Below, piece by piece: positions 35,519 to 44,348 of a stretch of 64,000 nt of DNA. Position 1 is the first letter of the stretch. Every line of letters starts with the position of its first letter. This DNA is from Gnetum montanum (taxonomy: Eukaryota > Streptophyta > Gnetopsida > Gnetales > Gnetaceae). The stretch is from contig MNCI01036755.1 of assembly GCA_015680685.1 (NCBI GenBank), forward strand, positions 122,299 through 186,298. The letters are read 5' to 3'. Made by a program: the position numbers and the translations under genes. The notes below the pieces were generated by a model. That model ran no database searches, was not told the origin of the DNA, and worked only from the letters and a program-made list of their open reading frames with translations.

Positions 35519-36444
35519 TGATGAGATGCGGTCTGCGTCGGCCGCGATATCGCAGTCAGCCATCATGTCTATAAATAAGAGGCGACTCTCTCTTGTTTGG
35601 GGATCCCAGTTTTAGTGTAGTGAAGCTCTGGCAATTTGATCCCTCCAGAGTTAGAATTTTTCCCGTGTCTGCCCGCAGTGTGGTGAATGTGATTGTACGG
35701 TGTCTTTATTCGAGTGTGCTGTACTTGGACATGCACATGACCGGCAATAAAGATCAAGATTACTTCATCATTGCAGCATTCACTTAGTTTATTTATTGTT
35801 ATTTATTTCATGTTATTTATTGCTTTCATAGCATGGTGTAAGTACGACTTGACTACGAGCATCTACGGGTGTGTATGGCTAGTTAAGGAATTAGTTACTT
35901 ATCGCGATTATTTTCTCACCCTTTCACTCCTAGAAGCGGAACGAGTTCGACTTGATTATGAGCATTTAAGTGTGACTGCTTGGTAGCCCAGTGGTGTAGC
36001 TAGGGGGATCTACGCTTGGTAACCCAGTGGCGTATTTGGGGTCTGCGCTTGGTAATCCCAGTGGCGTACCTAGGCCTATGCTTGGTAGTCCCAGTGGCAG
36101 TCGTGCACGAGGTCCAAGATGTGTACAGTTGATCAAGGAATTGGTTGCTCGTCACACTTAGGCTAGATTAGATCTTCTTACCCTTTTTCCTCTTAGCTTA
36201 GAATTAGTTAATATGATTTTCCACTGCCTTCAGGAGTAGCATTAGATTAGAACACATCATACACCTCATCTAGACTAAACCATACGTGACATATGCAAAA
36301 CTAGTCTAGATGGGAAGACAACGAACTGCTACCTAAGGCTAACTATCTAGGTGCCACAACTAGTCCATCTGCGGAGTTCGACCGGATCACGCGTGCGACG
36401 CTCGTTTCGTATGGTTGAGTGTAGGGGTACCTCGCCACTCATCA
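35519..36444 (+). mobile_element. Element B 3' LTR (short form, 926 bp)
   Basis: It starts TGATGAGATGCGG and ends CTCATCA. It matches the 5' LTR except for scattered transitions and the loss of exactly 48 bp between two GATATCGC copies, leaving one palindrome before the TATA box. Confidence 0.92.
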
Positions 36445-36449
36445 ATAGT
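36445..36449. repeat. Element B target-site duplication, right copy (ATAGT)
   Basis: ATAGT follows the LTR end. The next bases, GCTAAC, are the likely branch point of antisense-gene intron 1. Confidence 0.9.
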
Positions 36450-36476
36450 GCTAACATTTGATGTTTTGTTGTGCAG

Positions 36477-36923
36477 GGTCATGTTGAAGCCCATCTTGAT
36501 TATCCTTGAGATTGTAGGAGTCCTGTGCTGCCTTAGTGAACCAGTGGCTAATGTCCCTCCTCATGCATGTGTGGGGCGGTATGTGGTCTAGTTCTAGAAG
36601 GGTGCACGGGACTTCCTACAGTTCCTCCTCAACCATTTTAGTGTGATATTTTGGTCACACTTATCAGCAGAGATAGTAGCCACAATCACAGAAATGCTAT
36701 TGCTCGGGGTGAACCGGGGCATTCTAAAATTTTTAACTGATGAGCCAATCATGAGTGATAAGGTAGAAGGCTCCAACAAGTGTCCAAAAGGCTTGATATG
36801 CTTAAATTGGATCTAGGACATGCTTGAGTATAAATGCTATTACTTATACAACATGTTGTTCATTGCCCATCACATGGGAACCTGTTTTCAGAACCCACCT
36901 AGAACCATTTATTATGCCAACAA
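36477..36923 (+). other. Antisense gene exon 2 (HAD/FCP1-like)
   Basis: The acceptor is TTGTTGTGCAG at 36476 and the donor is GTGAGT at 36924. The frame reads 'VMLKPILIILEIVGVLCCL' then 'GARDFLQFLLNHFSVIFW', 'HLSAEIVATITEMLLLG' and 'NPPRTIYYANK', with three stops. The pattern hydrophobic-D-x-D-G-V-L, then a Phe-Leu-rich helix and a hydrophobic strand ending in W(S/T)S, is that of FCP1/NIF phosphatases. Here the two Asp are Glu and Val. Confidence 0.5.
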
Positions 36924-37027
36924 GTGAGTTCTTTGAAAGTATCACAACGTGTTGTGTAATCCATGTTACGCTAGACAAAGGTGTCAATAGTATGTATTAA
37001 TTTTTTTACTAGGTTTTATATTGACAG

Positions 37028-38426
37028 GAGTGGTCTTCACGATGATATAGATGCCTTAGCGTTGGCAAAAATGGCCTTGTAGGAGTTTTCCTCTACTGGG
37101 AATGTGTGTGCCAACATAATAGGCCAATTTGGGGGTGAGTTTAAAACCTACCTGACCTAGTATTCTCAATTTTATGGAAAGTGTAAGGAAGGTAGTTGGT
37201 TGGATAGGGAGTGGGCATCCCTTAGGCCACTCACCATTGAAGACATGTTAGTGGACCTCCCATCATTTCCAATGCCATTTAAACATGGCACGCTAAACTA
37301 TGAACTCACTATTATATGTTTGAGTGATGATCATTTTGTTTTTTTTGCTAACCCTTTTTTTTGGCAAACTGTTATAGTGGCGAGAAAATCCCAAGAGGTC
37401 ATTTTGATCACCTCTAGGTGTAACGAAACTAATCTTTTTTTCAAGTATGGGAAGGTGGAGGAGACCTAGTGTTGGCTCTACAATGGGGCCCCAACCACAC
37501 TTGTCCACAATCTTTAGGAGGCTAGGCTTATGGACTTATTTTTGACCATCAACCTAGGCATCCCACCTATTGAAATGCTTTTGCTAGTCAACTCCTTTTC
37601 CAAAAAGGTTGATTGCTTCTGTAAATGATTCATGGTGTATGAGTGCTATTTGAAATCAATGACCAGATATTTGTGGAGCTTTTCAATGTCCCTTATGATG
37701 GTCTTTCCATAGGAGAAAAATCTAAGAAATATGTGAACCATCAAGGGGACATTGAGGAGTAGCTAGGGGCACCAAAGGACCGAAAGGGAATCTACGTTGA
37801 GAAGGTTAGGCTATGGGTGGCCAAAATAATTTACCCTGTCTTCCATGCCCGTGTATTTCCCAAGCTACTCTCCCAAGGAAAAATCCTTGGAGTTGAGTAG
37901 GCTTGGATAATGAGGGATGCCATGGAAGAGGAAACTCACTACAATTGGGCCAAATACCTTTGTAAAGGCTTGTAGGCTGAAATGGTCAAACACCATGGGA
38001 AGCTTGAGTCCTATTTCAATGTGTACCATGCCTTCTTTATAGCCTACCTGTATCATTTTGTAGAATTCTTGGTAGTCCATGAGAATGATGTCTAGCTACT
38101 ACAAGACCATAGCCAAATTTTCAAACCATGGATTTGCCAAGTCTTCCGTAACACACGATCCCAAGATTCCTTGCAAGCGATTGGGGAATCATTTTGAATG
38201 ATGACTAGCAATCAGGTGGCATGCAACTTCCATGCCCAGGATATCATGGGAGAGGTGCCTCCTATTAACATGGGTAGTGTGACAAGGGGAGAACACCTCA
38301 TTGCAAAAATAGTGGCAACGAGCTTGCAATGTAAGAGGTCCTGTCCTATTGAGGAGACTCCCTGTATAAATGAAGAGAGGGGGGAGAAGCTACGACTCAA
38401 ACTTTGTCAACTGCAACCTCCAATTG
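37028..38426 (+). other. Antisense gene exon 3
   Basis: The acceptor ATTGACAG at 37027 keeps the frame of exon 2 ('SGLHDDIDALALAKMAL'). A long stretch follows with 'LDREWASLRPLTIEDMLVDL' and 'HFVFFANPFFWQTVIVARKS'. After a frame change near 37675 it continues with 'VEKVRLWVAKIIYPVFHARV' and 'AEMVKHHGKLESYFNVYHAF'. I do not recognise a family. The donor is a perfect GTAAGT at 38427. Confidence 0.5.
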
Positions 38427-38614
38427 GTAAGTTTATTTTATTATTTGGCTAATTATTTCTACGCTATGTGATGCTAGGTAGCATTGCACAACCTAGCATT
38501 TATTTCAAGTCGGTATATCTTGCCTACTTTGATTATGCTTTATTAGTAGAAGAAGAAGGAGGAGGAGGAGGGGAGGAAGAGATGATGGCCCCTAGAACAG
38601 GGGTGATTGGCAAA

Positions 38615-38845
38615 GATGAAGAGGCCCCAGTTGTAGAGGAAAGGGCCCCAGCTAATGAAGAAGGGGCCCCTACCACAAAAGAAAGGGTCTCGGTTGGTGA
38701 GGAAGAGGCCCCTACCGATGAAGAGGAGGCCCCTACTGACAAAGAAAGAACCCCAATTGATGAGGAAGAGGCCCCTGCCAACAAAGAAAGGACCCCAACC
38801 AATGAGGAAGAGACCCCTGCTGATCAGGAAGAGGCCCTTGTGGAT
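38615..38845 (+). repeat. 21-bp minisatellite, eleven units, coding acidic heptads
   Basis: Eleven consecutive seven-residue units run from 'DEEAPVV' to 'QEEALVD', with consensus EEEAP(T/A)(D/N) alternating with KERTP(I/T)(D/N). All changes keep the length at 21 bp, so the frame has been maintained through the array. Confidence 0.9.
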
Positions 38846-38990
38846 GACCCTTTTGTCGAGTGTAGTTTAGTACCAGAGGGACATATGAGTATTGAGGACA
38901 CTACTACATTGTTGGGTTAGCTGGAAGGAGAGGGGATTAATTTTGATGCTAGTTAGTCTGACCACATGTTTGAAAGTGTATTGATGGGTG

Positions 38991-38991
<1 letters not shown>

Positions 38992-39042
<51 letters not shown>
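38992..39042. repeat. Poly-C run of 51
   Basis: This homopolymer lies within exon 4. It reads as polyproline in the gene's frame, but run length is unreliable in sequencing. Confidence 0.9.
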
Positions 39043-39154
39043 ACTATCACCCCTGAGGATTTACTAGGTAGGAGCTTTACACTGTCATTTACATTATTCA
39101 TCAGCTTTAGTGTAGTTCTCTCCATTGTGGCTAACATATTTTAATATGCATCAG

Positions 39155-40166
39155 ACACCAATTTTGATACCTTTGGCCCTCCTTCGATCCACTTGTGACC
39201 ATGGATTGAGACCCCTGACAAGTGTACTTATATGAAGGGGATGGTCAATGACATAATCGACCGTCTAAAGCAGATCGATCCAAAAGTGGTTAAGTTAAAG
39301 TTGCTACGTTAGGTTTTCTATATTGTTATAATTACGCTATGTCACTATGACTAATCCTCTTCTATGTGTGGTTGGAAGAGCCTCACCTTAAGTGGGACCC
39401 TAAGAAAGTGGTTGAGGTTGATGTTGTGCCTGAATTTCCACTAGAGGTAATTGAAGCACCTTGCCGCATATACAACAAAGCAAGCCAATGTGCATTGTAC
39501 TTGACATGCTCCCTGTGGGAATGTAGGCATGTGAATGAAGACCTTTGAAAATGGGTATAAAGGCTTGAGAAGGAAAAGGCCAATCTGACCACTGAGGTGG
39601 AAGATCTCCAATCCAGGAATGAATTCCTATTGGCCCGAGACATTAACGATGGTAGTCGGTTTAGGGTCGTCATCAACTGTGCAAGATATTGGATGGCCAT
39701 GCGATGCAACAATGAAGCCACACATGAAATAATCAAATAGCGCATGAAAATGGACCTTCTAACCCATAAGAACCAAGACTTGAAGGACTACAGTGCAAAG
39801 GTTTACGAGTGGGGGTAGGCATAGAAAAACCACAAACACATGTAAAAACTAGAACATGCTGCCTACCATAAACAGTATCAGGATACTTCCATCAAGTTGT
39901 ATACCCATGAAGTATTCCTTGATGTTATTGGTTCTTCTTGGGATTATGATAGGTTCATGCAATAGGTGACAATGAGTGAATTACCAAAAAAGGAAATGAC
40001 TTTTCCCCTGGGTGAGACCACCACTACCACCTTTTCTCTAGGACCACCAAGGTGGATAGCCGTAGAAAAAGAGAAAGTTGTAGCAAGCACTAATCTGGGA
40101 GATGGGAATTGGGCCAACATTACCGAGGAGGAGATCTTGCAATGCCTCATGGCTAGCATGGATTAG
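39155..40166 (+). other. Antisense gene last exons (coiled coil)
   Basis: The acceptor ATGCATCAG at 39154 has a CTAAC branch point 21-25 bases upstream. The exon reads 'TNFDTFGPPSIHL' and 'DIIDRLKQIDPKVVKLKLL'. A further short intron of about 60 bp probably separates this from 'MWLEEPHLKWDPKKVVEV' at 39366. The rest is helical and charged, ending 'EEEILQCLMASMD' and a stop at 40164-40166. Confidence 0.5.
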
Positions 40167-40521
40167 ATACCTCCCAAAATAGACACGGGGCCATCTTGGG
40201 ATAGTCACTTTTTGTGATGCCATAATTTATTTTATTTGAGCCTTTATTGTAGCTTTAACTGATTATTTTATTATTATTTTTTGATAGGACCCAATGAGAT
40301 AGGGGATGGTGGTGCAGGCGAAGGCTCATAGCATAGCAGCAGAGAATTTTATTCTTGTCTTTTCCTTCTCAAAATTTTTTTTGTACGCATTAATCATTAA
40401 TATTTTGGATGAAAAAATGGAATATGAAAAGATTTATTTCATTATGGCTAGTGTGTTGTATTTATTTTATTTTATTATTTATCTTTTTTTATTAATTAAG
40501 CTCCTTGGAAGCATCTCATTT

Positions 40522-40658
40522 TAGTTTTAGGCTATTTCGGGTCGTAACAATAGTTTAAGGCCATTTTGGGCCATCGCTAGTTTTAAGGCCATTTTGGGCC
40601 ATCACTAGTTTTAGGCCATTTTGGGCCATTGTTAGTTTTAGGCCATTTTGAGCCATCG
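40522..40658. repeat. 27-bp tandem repeat 'TAGTTTTAGGCCATTTTGGG', five units
   Basis: Units start at about 40522, 40551, 40578, 40606 and 40633, each with TAGTTTTA(A)GGCC, ATTTTGGGCC and ATC. The GGCC...GGCC arrangement echoes the GGTC...GACC boxes at 22290 and 26190. It lies about 360 bp beyond the antisense gene's stop; the rest of 40167-40870 is AT-rich without genes. Confidence 0.82.
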
Positions 40659-41059
40659 TATAATGGTAAAGAAAAATTTTTCCAGCTTTAGGCCTTAGCG
40701 GGCTGTGACATGATGTAAACAATGGACGTAATGTGAATAATTTAAAGAATGAGACAAATGCTAGCATAAACAAATGAATATGAAGCAAAAAATGTGAAGA
40801 ATGAATGTATGGTTGATGCAAGCAGTAATCATGTTGGAAGTAGTGAAGTAGTTACGCTAATGTAAGTAACGATCACTCTTGCAACTGCTTCCTAACCCAT
40901 TGTGGGCTTGGTGATGCATATGGCTGAGGGGCTTTGTTGCAGTATTCTTCTATATTGTTATCTACAACTTGAAAAGGAAACTCAGCCCACATATTTTCAT
41001 TTTCTGAGCCAGCGTTTTGGGCCAGCTCATTTTTCAAACAAGTAGCCTCGGTGGGGATA

Positions 41060-41500
41060 AGCACTTCATTTTCAAAGGTTATTACTTATGAACCTTGCTC
41101 CATGTCGACATTGTTTATTGCTTGGGTGGCCACTTCGTCACCATAGATCATCACCTCCCTACCTGCCTAAGGTAGGTGGATCTCTTAATGTATGGATGAA
41201 GAGACAACCCTAAGTTGGGCTAACCACAACCTTCCCAAGATCAGGTTAAACCTAGGCATCTCTTCTACCATGATGAATGTTGCACTTATGGGGAACTGGT
41301 CCCCTACCACAAAGTTGATGTGGATAGTCCGCTTCACCACTACCTATGCCTCGTTGAATGACTTCAGACATGAAGCTTTCGTGGGTTTGATTTGATCCAC
41401 TAAACCTAGTTTGTCCACTATGGAGAATGGGATGACATTTGTAGTAACCCCGTCATCAACATGTACTCTTCAGATCTTGTGTTGAATGATCCAAATTGTG
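41060..41500 (-). pseudogene. Element F protease, decayed
   Basis: The minus-strand reading gives a retropepsin pattern of the Tat/Ogre type: 'HVDDGVTTNVIPFSIVDKLG' with an Asp-Asp-Gly at the active-site position, 'LKSFNEA', 'RTIHINFVVGDQFPISATF' and 'PRFNLILGRLWLAQLRVV' (usual LLGRPW). It sits upstream, in element sense, of the antisense gene, which separates it from RT. Stops are present. Confidence 0.7.
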
Positions 41501-42290
41501 ATGAATAGGGGTGCTGTTGTTTCGTGGCCCTTTTCAGGGTCATCCTTAATGGACTCATCATGGAACATCAACTAAGCTGACCACGGTTCTTCAAGCATAG
41601 AAGGAAGCATGACCACATGAATTGCTTTCTCCTATGCTAGCATGTTTTTTTTCAACTGGTATGGTCGTTAACATGTGAACCAAGGCCTCGCGGTGTGCGG
41701 TGGAGGTCATTACCAGGTCATACAAGCTCAAGGTTGTATTATTTGGTTTTAGAGCCTATTTAACCTAAGTAAGGGAATTTAAAAGGTCCTTTCCACTTCC
41801 TTGTTGTTTTCTGCCCTTTTCTTTCTCCATCCATCCTAGGAGACGAATCTCTCGAGGAGGAGTAGTTTCAAGTTTGGGGCTAGACCTTCTTGGGTGGGAT
41901 GGTGATGATGATTGTATGCACGTAGTGGCATTAACTGTTGATGACAAGGGGGGCGTAGGCATGGAGGACAAGAGGGTAGGCTTGGGGTGACTTGAAGTGC
42001 TACGTTCCTTGGCCACCTAGTCTATCAAACACTCTTCCTATTTTTTTTGAATGGAAAGGCTATGAGGCTATTTTAGATTGGCTATGTGTGGTGGGGGCAT
42101 TTGAGTTTTTTGGCCCCATAATGAAAAATGGCATTTATGGTGTTAGTGCAGGAAATGGTGCAGTTTTTAGTATGAAGGGTACAAGGGTGGATGTCTAAGG
42201 GGGAACCTTGAGGATGAATGGTTGTTGTGGCATCTTTATTGCCATTGTTAGTGTTGCTACACTATGTTGAGGCACATAAACCAGAAATGG

Positions 42291-42569
42291 CTATTGTGGT
42301 GGTTCTGGATTACTATATACACTAATCATGCTGATGATATACCCTGCATTGTTAGTGTTGAGGGGGTCCTTGTAAACGTGCATGGATTGATTTTCAGGGT
42401 GGACAGGGTTTCTTTCATCTAGAACCAACTTCCCCTTATCAATCATCCATTGGATGTCATCTTTTAATGCTAGACAGTAATTTGTATCATGACCACAAAG
42501 TTCATGGTAGTCACAGAACCATTCTAGCCTAAAGGTTTTAGGAACTGGTGGCTCGTTGGGCATAGCCAA
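42291..42569 (-). pseudogene. Element F gag C-terminus with Tat-type zinc knuckle
   Basis: 'CDYHELCGHDTNYCLALKDD' followed by 'IQWMIDKGKLVLDE' is the Tat/Ogre knuckle pattern Cys-x-Tyr-His-x4-His-x4-Cys and the helix after it. The end, 'MHVYKDPLNTNN', recurs in element G at about 51117-51160, linking the two elements. Confidence 0.85.
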
Positions 42570-44310
42570 GGAGGGGTTCCTAAGAAGTTTACAATACCGT
42601 TAATGTCATTTGGTTGCCTCCTACGACTTCTGCTTATGTTGAATATACCTAGCCCCCAAAAATTTCTTCAAGAGTTTTAAAGGCTTGACAAGTAGAGGGG
42701 TGTATTTAGGGTGATCTTTATGCTTGAAGTTAGGTTTGGGCTAGGTTGATGCCTCTGGTGTTGATGTTGAAGGCTAGTCGGTGTTGCTAGAGCTAGATGT
42801 TGTTGTTGTGGCTACCTTTTTATTATTGTTGCTGTTGGGCTTGGCTTCGTTTTCCACAGTAGCCACTATGGCTGTTGTGGGCTTCCCCTTCTCCTAGTAT
42901 TTTTTGATATATGTGTTTCTATATGCAACATAGGTCGAGTCTTTACTAGCTTCAGCTACGTCTTGGATGCTCTTCATTTGAACGAAAGCTTAACTGAGGG
43001 AGTGCGGGGCTAAGTAGTACAGTTTTGACTTAATAAAGTTTTTTACTACCCCCTTGAAGATAGCCAACATATGGGCCTCCACAATAGGCTCATGGATCTC
43101 ATTCAAGGTGGTGCTCCACCACTGTATAAATTTTTGCACTGACTCCAATGAGTCTTGCTTAATGCTCATCAACTGATCCAGTGTGACTTTTGGCTTAAAG
43201 TTATACTTGAAACGGGTCATGAACTAAGTCAACAACTCCTCCAGGGTTGATATGGAGGTGTATGGGAGCATGTGGTACCAATCTAAATATTTGCTTGTTA
43301 GAGACATGGCAAAGATGCGGATGATGGTATGCGGCCATTTTTGCAATAGGAGGAATTCAAATTTGAACATCACTAGATGTGCATTGGGATCTCCCTCCCC
43401 ATTGGATTTTGTGAAATGGGGGAAGTGACATCCTAGGGGGTAATGTGAGATGGTTAGGCTGATGGGGTCATCATGGTAGAAATACATGACTTGTACCATG
43501 TCAAAACTAGTAGCTTTAAGATGTCTAATATCTCCAGTAAGTGTCTGGATGAGTTGGAACACTTGGTACAGACTTAGAGATGATGTAGAAAGTTGGAGGG
43601 TTGTAGGGGCAGCCATCATTGGTGGTGTTATAAGGACAGTAGCTTGGCTTATAGGGGGCATTGTTGGTATCTCTTCTATGAATGGTGTTGCCTATGTAGC
43701 CCACCACCCAGTGGGCAGTATTGTTGGAGCGGAGACCACCAGTGGTGCTATGGAGTTAGTCATTTGTGTGACTAATGGGGTGGACCATAGTCCTGCACTT
43801 GGTTGTAACACCTACAGGAGTTGGTATGCTTGGTGGTAAGTGTAATGTGACATCTGGGAGGATTGGAAAATAGGGAGAGAAGTGGTTAAGGCCCACCACG
43901 TGGTTGGGGCTGGACCTACCGCTGATGGTGGGACAAGTGTAGAGGATGAAATGGGAGCAGAAGCTACATGCAACTGTGACGTAGGCATAATATGCATGTA
44001 TGGAAATGTAGCTGTGATTGGTGCTTGATATGTCGATGAGGAAAAGTGAGAAGGAAGAGGGCCTGGGAATGAAACCAAAGCGGGAACGTGTTGGTATGCT
44101 GAGGGTGTAGGATGGTTGCCCATAGCTATTGAAAGAGTAGGTGGTGGAAAAGTTGTGGTAATCACAAAGGGGACAGATGCAAAGAGTGGGTTTGATTGGA
44201 AGACCATGGTGGGAGGGATAATCACAGGGTAAGTTTGGCCACCATCCTCAAATTGGGAGTCCAGGTCTTCCTGTCTATCCTAGAATGCTTCATCATAATG
44301 GAATGCCATG
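42570..44310 (-). pseudogene. Element F gag, decayed
   Basis: The minus strand opens near 44310 and has a long Pro/Ser/Thr-rich N-terminal part ('TTFPPPTLSIAMGNHPTPSA'). The gag core at about 43550-42990 reads 'DPNAHLVMFKFEFLLLQ', 'SLTSKYLDWYHMLPYTSIST', 'FMTRFKYNFKPKVTLDQLMS' and 'SVQKFIQWWSTTLNEI'. The same core with the same landmarks occurs in element G. Stops and frameshifts are scattered. Solo LTR H sits just upstream of the start. Confidence 0.8.
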
Positions 44311-44343
44311 TCCCATTGTTCCCTAGACCTAATCACTTATATG

Positions 44344-44348
44344 AGTTG
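44344..44348. repeat. Solo LTR H target-site duplication, left copy (AGTTG)
   Basis: AGTTG precedes TGAAACACC at 44349 and is repeated at 45879-45883. Confidence 0.8.

Larger units (their letters stand above)
27805..36444 (+). mobile_element. Element B: young gag-only Ty3/gypsy element with an extra ORF
   Basis: This complete 8.64-kb element has LTRs at 27805-28778 and 35519-36444, target-site duplication ATAGT, a PBS at 28779-28797 and a purine-rich 'GTCGTGGGGGTA' before the 3' LTR. The LTRs differ at few sites, mostly C/T and G/A changes, so the insertion is much younger than F. It encodes a long gag and a second ORF, both in single uninterrupted frames apart from point stops. No protease, RT, RNase H or integrase is visible outside the 533-base gap, which is too small to hold them. 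It is non-autonomous and related to element A. Confidence 0.92.
38547..39067 (+). other. Antisense gene exon 4 (acidic heptads, polyproline)
   Basis: The acceptor TTATTAG at 38546 and the single base left from exon 3 form a Val codon in the open frame. The exon reads a Glu/Gly-rich start, eleven acidic heptads, 'DDPFVECSLVPEGHMSIEDT', a stop, then a polyproline run from 51 C. The donor is GTAGGA at 39068. Confidence 0.55.
26790..40166 (+). pseudogene. Spliced antisense accessory gene inside element F (HAD/FCP1-like domain, acidic heptads)
   Basis: This plus-strand gene lies between the F protease and RT. Exon 1 (26790-26907) ends at GTAAGT; exon 2 is 36477-36923, exon 3 37028-38426, exon 4 38547-39067, exon 5 from 39155, and a last part 39366-40166. 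Junctions 1/2, 2/3 and 3/4 join in the same frame, using the downstream frame of exon 1. Exon 2 resembles a HAD/FCP1 (NLI-interacting factor) phosphatase: 'LIILEIVGVLCCL' where DxDGVL is expected, then 'GARDFLQFLLNHFSVIFW'. Catalytic Asp residues are missing. Exon 3 is novel to me. Exon 4 has eleven acidic heptads and a polyproline run. The last part reads as coiled coil ('LEKEKANLTTEVEDLQSRNE'). At least ten stops and one or two frameshifts make it a pseudogene. Tat elements can carry antisense extra ORFs; its origin here is unknown. Confidence 0.65.

Noticed and set aside
38533-38802. Minus-strand Ser/Gly-rich frame opposite the acidic heptads
   Set aside because: It is a shadow of the 21-bp repeat, which is open in several frames because of its period.
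43486-43839. Plus-strand frame opposite the F gag
   Set aside because: It is antisense to a clear gag core and has no domain pattern, promoter or splice signals.
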